Source of the DNA: Collimonas fungivorans
Lineage (GTDB): Bacteria; Pseudomonadota; Gammaproteobacteria; Burkholderiales; Burkholderiaceae_D
DNA: 64,000 bases
Reading direction: 5' to 3'
Assembly: GCF_001584145.1 (NCBI RefSeq)
Contig: NZ_CP013232.1
Location: 3,782,001 to 3,846,000 of the forward strand
Positions within the stretch are counted from its first letter, which is position 1. Every line of letters starts with the position of its first letter. Below the pieces are notes generated by a model that saw only the letters and a list, made by a program, of their open reading frames with translations, had not been told where the DNA came from and did no database searches. This document shows positions 36,604 through 44,290 of this stretch, in pieces. Made by a program: the position numbers and the translations under genes.

Positions 36604-38493
36604 TTAACGTGCAAAGTCCGTGGTGTTCTTGACGAAGGTATTCAGGTTGCCGATATTCAGGCTACCGAAACCAGTAGTTGCATCCCAGCCTGCTGCTGCC
36701 TTGTAGCCGTACGAGCTGCTGGCGCCGTTGGTGCCGGAAGTCACGTCATGCAATAGCGAAGCGTTGGCGGCAACCGGGAAATACTTGTAGAAGCTGGCTG
36801 CCGGGAAACCCAGGGCATTGTTGTTGGCCGATTGCAGGCGGGCCCAGACGCCGGCGAAAATCGGCGCCGACAAGCTGGTGCCGCCGACCGTACCGGTCTG
36901 GGTGTTGTAGTAGATGGTGGCGCCGCTGGCGCTGGCGGCATCAAACGCGATGTCCGGCAGGCCGCGGGTGGTCTTGCCGGAAGCAATCACACCTGTTTGG
37001 TAAGTTGGCGCCGTTTCGTATTTGCTGTAGCCGCCGCCAGTTGCCCACAGGCGCTTGGTGGAATCGTAGTCGCCTGCGTCGTCGTAGGTGCCGATCGCGC
37101 TCAGGCCTTCGTTCCACACGGTTTCGCTGCTGTAGGCGCCGGAGTTGGTGTACAGGGTCGTGCCGCCGACAGCGATGACGTAAGGCGAAGTAGCCGGTTC
37201 GCTGACATCATAGGTCGACTTGTTTTTCGGTACGCCAGGCGCACCGGAAATCGAGCTGGTCTGGCAGTTGTAAGTACCAGCATCTCCGGTCGAAATGGAG
37301 AATGTCTGGCCTTGCGCCACAGCCTGCTTGAACACCTTGTCGTCAGCTGCCTGGGTGCCGTCGCTATGGGTATCCGATTCGCAGCCGCCGAGCGAAACGT
37401 TGATGACCTTGGCCACGTTGTCAGTCACTGCACGGTTGTAGGCTGCAGTGATGCCGCTGAAGCTCATGTCAGGCGACGCGTAGAAAATCAGCTGCTTGAC
37501 GCCGCCGGAAGTGCCTGTGATGGTCTGGCTGTCGAGGTTCCATTCGACTTGGCCGGAAGTGTCGCTATAGTCGGCGCCGGCAGCACCGGTTTTCACCACC
37601 AGGGTATTGACGGTGGCAAGGCCCTTGGCTGTAGTGAAGGTTTTCAGGTCGGTAATCGTCGGGCTGAGATCGCCTGCCGAGATGATGCCGACCACGGTGT
37701 TCGAAGCAGTCGGCGTGGTGCCGACGTTATAGATCGCAGGGAATTGCACCGGGCTGTGCGCTGTCGCCACCGGCGTTGCATTGACCGTGACTTTAGCCTG
37801 TGCGCTCACGCCGGCTTCAGGCGTCTGCACCCAGCGATGGTGGGTCTGGGCGATCGCAACGTTTTGCAAACCCAGCACCGAATCGACGATGCCGCTCAAT
37901 GCGGCAGGCACTTGTGCTGCATCGGTATTGGCAAACACCTTGCGGCCGTCTTGCTGGAAGCGTTTCAGCGCAGTGCGGAAGCCGGTTTGCACGGTGGCTG
38001 CAGTGCCGTCGGCTGTCACCAGCTGGCGGTTCGGCGCGACCTGGATGTTGACAAAACCGGACTTGCTCAGATGGGCAACCACTTTGGCCACATCTTTTTC
38101 CGTAGGCGCATATTCCGCGGCGAATTGCGCCGGTGTCAGGAATTTGCCGTAGGAAGCGGTGCCAGGTGTGTGCAGGTCCTGCAGGAACTTGTCGAGCTTG
38201 GCTTCATTGCGCAGGTTCAGGCTGAGCGTCACATGGACCGGTTCGCCTTGCGCCAGCTGCACGGCGGTTGCGGCTGGGGTTACCACGCTGGCATCGGCTG
38301 CCACGCTCTTTTGATTCGCTTGGACTTGCGGCAAGAACGCTTGGGTCTTGGTGGTGACCCAAGCGCTGTTGTCCGCCACGGCTGCGTGGACAGACAATGA
38401 TGCAAACACCAGGGACAGCGCCAATGACAACGCCGAAGCCTGGGGAATCGCAAAATTTGCTGCTAGTACTTTCGCTGATATTTCCGATTTCAT
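36604..38493 (-). CDS. S53 family serine-carboxyl peptidase (sedolisin/pseudomonalisin type), secreted
   Basis: 629 aa from the ATG at 38493, preceded by GAGGAA; the frame extends to 38589 without support. Signal peptide to about residue 40 (VHA-AVA), an activation prodomain (about 60-240), then the catalytic domain. The S53 triad reads Glu317 and Asp321 (VEWNLDSQ), Asp404 (STGDAG, oxyanion) and Ser540 (GGTSLSAP). The C-terminal calcium loop is visible (HDVTSGTNG and GWDATTGFG). These endopeptidases are active at acid pH and self-process, fitting a soil organism that acidifies its surroundings. Confidence 0.93.
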   Translation of the reverse strand: MKSEISAKVLAANFAIPQASALSLALSLVFASLSVHAAVADNSAWVTTKTQAFLPQVQANQKSVAADASVVTPAATAVQLAQGEPVHVTLSLNLRNEAKLDKFLQDLHTPGTASYGKFLTPAQFAAEYAPTEKDVAKVVAHLSKSGFVNIQVAPNRQLVTADGTAATVQTGFRTALKRFQQDGRKVFANTDAAQVPAALSGIVDSVLGLQNVAIAQTHHRWVQTPEAGVSAQAKVTVNATPVATAHSPVQFPAIYNVGTTPTASNTVVGIISAGDLSPTITDLKTFTTAKGLATVNTLVVKTGAAGADYSDTSGQVEWNLDSQTITGTSGGVKQLIFYASPDMSFSGITAAYNRAVTDNVAKVINVSLGGCESDTHSDGTQAADDKVFKQAVAQGQTFSISTGDAGTYNCQTSSISGAPGVPKNKSTYDVSEPATSPYVIAVGGTTLYTNSGAYSSETVWNEGLSAIGTYDDAGDYDSTKRLWATGGGYSKYETAPTYQTGVIASGKTTRGLPDIAFDAASASGATIYYNTQTGTVGGTSLSAPIFAGVWARLQSANNNALGFPAASFYKYFPVAANASLLHDVTSGTNGASSSYGYKAAAGWDATTGFGSLNIGNLNTFVKNTTDFAR

Positions 38494-38539
38494 TTGCTTA
38501 TTCCTCTTGAATGGAACAGATAAAAGACGCCGCAGCCCG

Positions 38540-38558
38540 GCATTGCGATCGGCAATGC
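38540..38558. promoter_or_regulatory. Inverted repeat upstream of the S53 protease (1)
   Basis: Arms GCATTGC (38540-38546) and GCAATGC (38552-38558) around GATCG, about 47 bp upstream of the protease ATG. It could be an mRNA leader hairpin or an operator. Confidence 0.4.
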
Positions 38559-38580
38559 AAAGTTGATTTGGCGCTGGAGT

Positions 38581-38603
38581 CTGCATCACCGGTTGTGATG
38601 CAG
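38581..38603. promoter_or_regulatory. Inverted repeat upstream of the S53 protease (2)
   Basis: Arms CTGCATCAC (38581-38589) and GTGATGCAG (38595-38603), a perfect 9-bp inverted repeat around five bases, 22 bp beyond the first inverted repeat. The pair suggests two operator sites or two leader stem-loops controlling the secreted protease. Confidence 0.45.
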
Positions 38604-38996
38604 GGTTTTAACGAGACGTGATGTCCGTTAACTGGATGGCCGCAGCGAGAGCGCTGGCGATGCCGGAAGATCGGGAGCTGCCGCGGTGCTGTGCGCTGCA
38701 ATTGATGAGCAGCGCGAGCGGCACGGGCGGATGGAGATCGAATTGAATCTGGTGCAAATCATGAGACTTCCCTCTTGAGGATTAACCACGGCATCGATGA
38801 CTCTTTTGGAGCGGATGCCGTGTGAAAAATCAACGCTTCACATCTTTTTTTATGATTCAAAACTATCTGTCTGACGATCCAGAATAAATCAATTGCGCTC
38901 AAGAAACAATAGAAATTGAACTGATATTTTCTTCTATCGAATCATGTATTTCGCTGCATCCATGTTTTCGTTAAAACCCCGTTAAAACCCTTGTAT
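38604..38996. other. Intergenic region, AT-rich, promoter of the S53 protease
   Basis: About 390 bp between the protease gene and the 3' end of the DMT exporter gene, with its AT-rich part at about 38820-38990. No coding frame of any quality. It should contain the protease promoter; I cannot point to a specific -35/-10 pair. Confidence 0.35.
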
Positions 38997-39989
38997 TCAT
39001 TGGCTCGAATCGATTCCCGCACCGATGATGGGAGCACTCTCCGGCTTGATATTCCGCGTCGAAAAAAACGCACCAAAATTAATCATCGAACGCGGCAATG
39101 TGGCCCATAAAGTGGCGCCGACAATCAGCGCGCCGCCGACCCAGGACAGCGCGCCAAGTTTTTCGCCGAGCCAGAAAGATGCGAACAGTGCGCCGAATAC
39201 CGGCTCGCTTCCCATCAACAGGGAAACCCGGGTCGGGTTGCTGCGCCGCAGTCCATAGTTCTGCGCAAAAAAAGCAAAGATGGTGCAAAACAACACCAGG
39301 TAAACCGTGCTCACCCAGAAGCTCGGGTCGCTTGGCAGCGGCGGCAATCCGCCTTGCATGAACAGGCTGGCGACCAGCAGGCAGCCGAAACCGACTACGC
39401 CGGATTGCACCGCGGTCAGGGTCAGGTTGGACATATCCTTGTCGACCGTCAGGCGTTTGGTCATGACCATCATGAAGGCGCGCAATAAAGCCGCCGCCAG
39501 CATCAGGCCGTCGCCCAGGTTGAATGTGAGGTTACTGCCGATGGTCAGCAGCCAGGTGCCGAAGAGCGAGACAAAAGCCACCACGAAGGCGCTGACCGGC
39601 GGCCGTTGCGCCATCACCAGCCATTCGACGAAAGGCGTGAAAACCACGCACAGGCTGATCAGGAAAGCGGCGTTCGAAGCCTGCGTCAGCGCTACGCCGA
39701 AGGTTTCGCAAATAAAGATGGCAAGCAGGATCAGGCCCAGCGGCACGCCGGCACGCAATGCCGCCCGTCCTTCCGGCCTGGCCAGCTGGCGCAGGCTGGG
39801 CAGCAGCAAAAAAAAGGTCATGCAAAACCGGATCGCGACAAATCCCAGCACCGGATAAAACACCAGCGCGTCCTTGGCGACGCCATAGCTGGTGCCCCAG
39901 ACGATCGCAACCAGCAGCAACAGCAAGTCGGCGAACCAGAGACCTTTGGCAGATGAGTTGGGGGATCGGCTGGCAGATGAGATCGTCAC
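38997..39989 (-). CDS. DMT-family exporter (EamA/RhtA-like)
   Basis: 330 aa from a GTG with CCGGAG upstream. About ten membrane helices in two EamA repeats (WGTSYGVAKDALVFYPVLGFVAIRF in the first; GLRRSNPTRVSLLMGSEPVFGALFASFWLGE in the second). RhtA-type members export threonine, homoserine and hydroxylated or unusual amino acids. It is downstream of, and on the same strand as, the amino-acid hydroxylase and ArgG-like genes, although a terminator-like hairpin lies between. A role in exporting their product is inferred. Confidence 0.85.
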   Translation of the reverse strand: MTISSASRSPNSSAKGLWFADLLLLLVAIVWGTSYGVAKDALVFYPVLGFVAIRFCMTFFLLLPSLRQLARPEGRAALRAGVPLGLILLAIFICETFGVALTQASNAAFLISLCVVFTPFVEWLVMAQRPPVSAFVVAFVSLFGTWLLTIGSNLTFNLGDGLMLAAALLRAFMMVMTKRLTVDKDMSNLTLTAVQSGVVGFGCLLVASLFMQGGLPPLPSDPSFWVSTVYLVLFCTIFAFFAQNYGLRRSNPTRVSLLMGSEPVFGALFASFWLGEKLGALSWVGGALIVGATLWATLPRSMINFGAFFSTRNIKPESAPIIGAGIDSSQ

Positions 39990-40031
39990 TTCGCTTTACT
40001 CCGGATAGCGCCACCGGCGCTATCAGTTAAG

Positions 40032-40070
40032 AAAAAAAAACGTTCCGCCTAGGTGGAGGCTGAGCGGAAC
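40032..40070 (-). terminator. Rho-independent terminator after the dioxygenase gene
   Basis: On the minus strand, arms GTTCCGC (40070-40064) and GCGGAAC (40048-40042) form a hairpin followed by G and then nine T. It lies about 80 bp beyond the dioxygenase stop (40153) and about 40 bp before the exporter start, so it should stop or attenuate transcription entering the exporter gene. Confidence 0.72.
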
Positions 40071-40152
40071 AAACGGCGGGAGCACCGAGGATATTGGTCA
40101 GGGGTAGATCACACTTAACTAAGCACACTCAATCAAGCACGCCTGGTTAAGC

Positions 40153-40902
40153 TTAAGTTCTGGTATAGGCAATCACCAGCACGTCTCTGAATGCTTCACG
40201 CTTGGCTTCATACGGCAGCACCTTGGTCACGCCGTGCATGGTGCGGGCATCGTCGGCCAGCATCAGGTCCATCGGATCGGTCAAGGTATAGCGGCACATC
40301 AGCTTGCCGGCGACATCGGTAATATAAGTTTCGCCGCCGGCCACGTTATGACGGCGCACCATCATGGTCACGATGTAGTCGACGCCGTCGCGGTGCAGCC
40401 CTTCCGGCGTCGGGTTGCCCGGAACATGGGAGCTGGCGCGTATGCGGTAAGGGTGCAGGCGGATATTCCATTTGCCGCTGTCGCCCTCGACCCTGTCGAA
40501 CACTTGCGCCAGCGACAGCAGCAGGCCGGACAGGAAAGGGTTATCGATGAAGTGCTGCTCGAGCGGCTCGAAATGGCGGGCAATATCGCCATTCAGTTTA
40601 TTGATGTAGCTTGGCTGCACGTATGGCGCATGCGGCAGCTGCTGCAGCACGCCTTCGGCACTGTCCAGTTCGAATGCGCTGTAGCGACGGAAACGATAGT
40701 TGCCGTTGTCGCCCATGTACTTGTCTTGCGGCAGGTTGTTCCAGCAGCTGGCGAACTCGTCCCAGGTCGCCGGATCGACATCGCAGGCAGCTTGCACGGC
40801 GCGGCCCGACATCACGCTGAATTGCCGCTGGCGCAGCTCGCTGCTGAGATGGTCGATAATGGGCGGGGCGATCCTGATGGGCGCCAAGACGTCGATTTCC
40901 AT
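40153..40902 (-). CDS. 2-oxoglutarate/Fe(II) dioxygenase, isoleucine-dioxygenase (IDO) type
   Basis: 249 aa of the 2OG-Fe dioxygenase family that includes L-isoleucine 4-hydroxylase of Bacillus thuringiensis (about 240 aa). The iron ligands are H170-x-D172 (GLHRDGVDY) and His223 (TMHGVTKV), with a likely 2OG-binding Arg239 (FRDVLVIAY). Known members hydroxylate free aliphatic or sulfur amino acids. Its ATG directly follows the TAA of the ArgG-like gene, implying coupled translation and a joint pathway. The actual substrate is unknown. Confidence 0.85.
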   Translation of the reverse strand: MEIDVLAPIRIAPPIIDHLSSELRQRQFSVMSGRAVQAACDVDPATWDEFASCWNNLPQDKYMGDNGNYRFRRYSAFELDSAEGVLQQLPHAPYVQPSYINKLNGDIARHFEPLEQHFIDNPFLSGLLLSLAQVFDRVEGDSGKWNIRLHPYRIRASSHVPGNPTPEGLHRDGVDYIVTMMVRRHNVAGGETYITDVAGKLMCRYTLTDPMDLMLADDARTMHGVTKVLPYEAKREAFRDVLVIAYTRT

Positions 40903-42141
40903 TTAGTTTTCCTCGGCCAGCAGCTTGCTGGCATCCAGCACGGAATTCGTCGGCAAAGAAAGCTGCCGGCTGGAGCGCTGCGCGGCAATATCCTTTTCCC
41001 AGCTGTCGCGGTCGGTCAGGTACAGCGGCGCATCGGCGCGGATCGCGCAGACATCGGCAGCGCCGGCGCGCAAGCGGTAGTTGACGGTGCCGCTGACATA
41101 TTGCACGGTTTCCTGGATGAAGCGATCGGTAGCGGCGCGCAGAGGCGTGAACCAGCGTCCTTCGATGGCTTCCCGCACCCACAATTGTTCCATGTGCAGT
41201 TTTTCGCGCAGCAGTTCAGCATCCAGCACCGCGGTCTCCAGGTGCCGGTACGCTTCCAGCAGCACCATGGCGGCCGGCGCTTCGCGTACTTCCAGCACCT
41301 TCTCGCCCTGCTCCAGATGTTCCAGGCCGCAATAGCGGCCGATGCCGAAGGCGCCGACACGGCGGTTCAGGTGTGCGATCAGTTCCACCAGCGGCAGAGC
41401 CTCGCCGTCGATGGCGACCGGGCGGCCGCCGTCGAACCTGATCGACAGCTCGCTGCTGACAGGCGCCGGATCGACCGCGGCAGTCCAGTCAAACAACGAT
41501 TCCGGCACCCAGAACGATTCCGGATTGTCGAGCGAACCGGATTCGAATTCTCGGCACCACAGGTTGGCGTCGCCGCTGATGCCGCGCGCCTGGAAGTGCG
41601 GCAGGCCGGCTGCGCGCAAGGCTTCGATTTTTTCTTCGCGGGAGATCGCGGTGTATTCGTAAGGCGTGCCGTAATAACCGGCGTAACCGAGTTGCGCAAT
41701 CGCGCCGTTCAGGCGGCGCAGGGTGTTCTGCGACTGGTTGGCGGTATGGACGATGGCGTTGCAGCCGAGGCGCAAGGCGGTTTCGACCGCGAAGCGGGCG
41801 ATGATCGGGCGCGACAGCGACGAGCTGATCGGATAGATGCCCATGTAGCGGGCATTGGCGCGGATCGCCGGCAGCACGGCATCTTCGGCGAACGCTTGCT
41901 GGCCGTCGATCACCAGCAGCTCGGCGCCGAAGTGCGCTGTGATCTGCTGCAGGTCGGCGGCGTTGATGCCCTCGCCCAGGTCCACCGTCAGCGCCGTGAC
42001 GCGGCAACCGCTGTCGACCAGGCACTTCAAGGCATAGGTACTATCCAGTCCACCACTGAACAAAGTCAGGACATGCTCGCAGTGAGCCGCAACCAGTTTC
42101 AGGTCGTCGATGCTGCGTATTCTTTTTAGCGGCTGAATCAT
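40903..42141 (-). CDS. Argininosuccinate synthase-like ATP-dependent ligase (divergent)
   Basis: 412 aa from the ATG at 42141, preceded by GGAG. The ATP-pyrophosphatase loop FSGGLDST (28-35) and the NLWCREFESGSLDNPE block match argininosuccinate synthase throughout. However, the segment that is normally AHGCTGKGNDQVRFE and contacts aspartate/citrulline reads VHTANQSQNTLRR (131-143). The catalytic scaffold is kept while the substrate pocket differs, so it probably joins other partners, for example an amino acid to a carbonyl or ureido group via adenylation. Fused to the dioxygenase gene (TAA then ATG). A housekeeping argG would be elsewhere. Confidence 0.8.
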   Translation of the reverse strand: MIQPLKRIRSIDDLKLVAAHCEHVLTLFSGGLDSTYALKCLVDSGCRVTALTVDLGEGINAADLQQITAHFGAELLVIDGQQAFAEDAVLPAIRANARYMGIYPISSSLSRPIIARFAVETALRLGCNAIVHTANQSQNTLRRLNGAIAQLGYAGYYGTPYEYTAISREEKIEALRAAGLPHFQARGISGDANLWCREFESGSLDNPESFWVPESLFDWTAAVDPAPVSSELSIRFDGGRPVAIDGEALPLVELIAHLNRRVGAFGIGRYCGLEHLEQGEKVLEVREAPAAMVLLEAYRHLETAVLDAELLREKLHMEQLWVREAIEGRWFTPLRAATDRFIQETVQYVSGTVNYRLRAGAADVCAIRADAPLYLTDRDSWEKDIAAQRSSRQLSLPTNSVLDASKLLAEEN

Positions 42142-42277
42142 GGGCGCTCCGACATTCAAAAACTAGATAGTATGAATAAATCAATAAAAACAATCACTAA
42201 TGAATGTAATTATGTTTTATTCCAGCAAATACGATAATCTATGTATTCAGAACAACACTTGTGCACGGCGGGAACAA
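42142..42277. promoter_or_regulatory. Divergent promoter region, ArgG-like operon and LysR gene
   Basis: 136 bp, strongly AT-rich against the GC-rich surroundings, separating the divergent ArgG-like and LysR genes. This is the classical place for a LysR regulator to act on its neighbour. An ATTCA (42154-42158)/TGAAT (42173-42177) pair and several T-N11-A choices exist; none stands out. Sites are inferred, the low-GC gap is seen. Confidence 0.5.
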
Positions 42278-43231
42278 ATGGGAGCTAATCGATATATCAA
42301 GCTGATGCCGGACATGGCAGTGTTCGTCCGGGTAGTGGAAACCGGCAGTTTTTCGACTGCGGCGCTGGAGCTTGGCATGACGCCCTCGGCTGTCAGCCGC
42401 CAGGTGTCGCGTTTGGAACAGGCATTATCCGTCAGATTGCTGGAACGCACCACCCGCAAGCTGCGCCTGAGCGAATCCGGCAGCGAAGCCTACCAGCGCT
42501 GCCTGGAGATGGTGGGCGCGGCCAAGGCGGCGATGGAGGTCGCAGACAAGTTCGTTGCGGTGCCGCAGGGCCTGCTGCGGGTCGGCATGCCGAAAGCCTT
42601 CGGCAAGGGCGTGGTGACGCCGCTGATTGCCAGTTTCCTCGAAAAATACCCGCAGGTCGATGTGCAGCTGATACTCACCGACCGCCACGTCGACCTGATC
42701 AACGACGACGCCGACCTGGTGATCCGCATTACCAGCCAGCCGGCCGACGGCCTGGTGGCGCGGCCGCTGATGTCGATCGACCAGGTGCTGTGCGCCACCC
42801 CCAGCTACCTGGCCCAGCACGGCACGCCGAAACAGCCGCAAGACCTGTGCAGCCACAGTTGTCTCTATCTGGGCGAAAATCCAGGCGACTCCGACTGGCA
42901 CTTCATGCGCCAGGGCGAAACCACCATCATCAAGGTGCGCGGCCGTTATATCGTCAACCACAGCGAAGCGCGCCTGGACGGCGTGCTGCAGAACCTGGGC
43001 ATCGGCTGCCTGCCCTACTTCATCGTGCGCAACGCCCTTGAGCAAGGGCTGGTCAAAGCCGTGCTCACCGACTGGGAATTCATCGCCGCCTACCAGGGCA
43101 CGGCTTTCATACAGTACTTGCCGACGCGCTACCTGGCGCCAAAAATGCGTGTCTTCATCGACCATCTGGCGTCGCACATGGAAGCCGACCTGAAACCCCT
43201 GGACCGGCGGCGCCTGGCGTCCGACAAATGA
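42278..43231 (+). CDS. LysR-family transcriptional regulator
   Basis: 317 aa from the ATG at 42278 with GGGA upstream; the frame opens at 42200 but the extra residues are atypical. Winged helix at the N-terminus (FVRVVETGSFSTAALELGMTPSAVSRQVSRLEQALSVRLLERTTRKLRL), with the subgroup pattern MPDMAVFVRVVE, then the effector domain. Divergent from the ArgG-like/dioxygenase operon, which it probably controls. Its TGA overlaps the ATG of an amidase gene. Confidence 0.9.
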   Translation: MGANRYIKLMPDMAVFVRVVETGSFSTAALELGMTPSAVSRQVSRLEQALSVRLLERTTRKLRLSESGSEAYQRCLEMVGAAKAAMEVADKFVAVPQGLLRVGMPKAFGKGVVTPLIASFLEKYPQVDVQLILTDRHVDLINDDADLVIRITSQPADGLVARPLMSIDQVLCATPSYLAQHGTPKQPQDLCSHSCLYLGENPGDSDWHFMRQGETTIIKVRGRYIVNHSEARLDGVLQNLGIGCLPYFIVRNALEQGLVKAVLTDWEFIAAYQGTAFIQYLPTRYLAPKMRVFIDHLASHMEADLKPLDRRRLASDK

Positions 43232-43938
43232 AGCGGCTGGCCGGCGGCAAGCTGGTCCTGGCGGCTGCCGGCCTGGTTTTACTATACGGCCTCCCGGCCG
43301 CCGGCTGCGGCGCCCAGCAGGTGGTGGTCGATACCGGCCATACCACGGAGAATCCCGGCGCCACCGGCCCCGGCGGCAGCCGCGAGTTCGACCTCAACCG
43401 GCAATTCACCCTCGCCCTCGGCCTGGCATTAAAAGCGCAGGGACTGGATGTGATCGATGTCGCCGCGCAAGGCTCGCCGCCCTCCTTGCCGGCGCGGACC
43501 AAAGCCAGCGCCAAGGCGGCGCTGTTCGTTTCCATCCATCACGATTCGATGCAGCAAGCCTGGCTCGACGCCGGCAGGAGCCGCGAATTTTCCGGCTACG
43601 CATTGTTTGTTTCCGCCAGCAAGCCATACTACGCGCGCAGCCTGGACTGCGCCAAAAGCATCGGCCTCCGCCTGCAGGACATCGGCGAACACCCTTCGCT
43701 GTATCACGCCGTTCCTGTCCCGGGTGAAAACCGCCCTTTGCTTGACCGCCAGCTGGGCATCCATCGCTTCGACGAACTGGCGGTGCTGAGGACCGCCGAA
43801 TCACCAGCCTTGCTGATCGAGGTCGGCGTGCTGGCCAATCCCGACCAGGAGCCGCGCCTGGCGTCGCCGCAGTTTGCCGGCAAAGCCGCCCGCGCCGTCG
43901 CCGCCGGCATACGGCAGTGCCTGCCCGCGACGCCCTAG
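43228..43938 (+). CDS. N-acetylmuramoyl-L-alanine amidase (Amidase_3), exported
   Basis: 236 aa. A signal sequence (KLVLAAAGLVLLYGLPAAGCGA; the Cys may make it a lipoprotein) precedes a single Amidase_3 domain with zinc ligands in VVDTGHT, the Glu of SREFDLN, the His of VSIHHDS and the catalytic Glu of LLIEVGVLANP. It cleaves the amide between MurNAc and L-Ala. It lacks the AMIN domain of AmiB/AmiC. It overlaps the LysR stop by four bases (ATGA), although the two functions look unrelated. Confidence 0.88.
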   Translation: MKRLAGGKLVLAAAGLVLLYGLPAAGCGAQQVVVDTGHTTENPGATGPGGSREFDLNRQFTLALGLALKAQGLDVIDVAAQGSPPSLPARTKASAKAALFVSIHHDSMQQAWLDAGRSREFSGYALFVSASKPYYARSLDCAKSIGLRLQDIGEHPSLYHAVPVPGENRPLLDRQLGIHRFDELAVLRTAESPALLIEVGVLANPDQEPRLASPQFAGKAARAVAAGIRQCLPATP

Positions 43939-43952
43939 CAATCCCCCTGGCT

Positions 43953-44207
43953 TCAGCGATGCCGCTCGACAAAAGCCTGCAAGACCGGATCGCGCAGCGC
44001 GAATACCTCGAACAAGCCTAGTGCATCCAGCGTCGCAACGGCTTCCGCCATATGCTGCTCCGCTTGGCGGCGGCTGGCGGTCGTGGCCGACGGATCGAGG
44101 AAGGTACGGGCGTTGACCAGGAAAGCGCCGACAGTGCCCTTGCGCACCACTGTACCGTTGAAATCGCCGCTATCGACGTGGTTTGGAAGAATGTCTTCTG
44201 CTCGCAT
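43953..44207 (-). CDS. Small conserved protein of unknown function
   Basis: 84 aa with an even, protein-like composition: NHVDSGDFNGTVVRKGTVGAFLVNARTFLD, then an amphipathic helix (ASRRQAEQHMAEAVATLDALGLFEVFALRDPVLQAFVERH). I do not recognise the family. It is divergent from an AraC-type regulator with 83 bp between the starts, the arrangement of a regulator and its target. Confidence 0.6.
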   Translation of the reverse strand: MRAEDILPNHVDSGDFNGTVVRKGTVGAFLVNARTFLDPSATTASRRQAEQHMAEAVATLDALGLFEVFALRDPVLQAFVERHR

Positions 44208-44290
44208 GTTTGTGCTCCTTTTAATATGGAGCCTTTAGTATGCGATGCAGAAAATGGCCTGGCTTGCGCTATTAAGCCATAATATGTCGC

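Noticed and set aside
40234..42129. Plus-strand open frame of 631 codons opposite the dioxygenase and ArgG-like genes
   Set aside because: His/Arg/Gln-rich translation without motifs, spanning two well-supported opposite genes.
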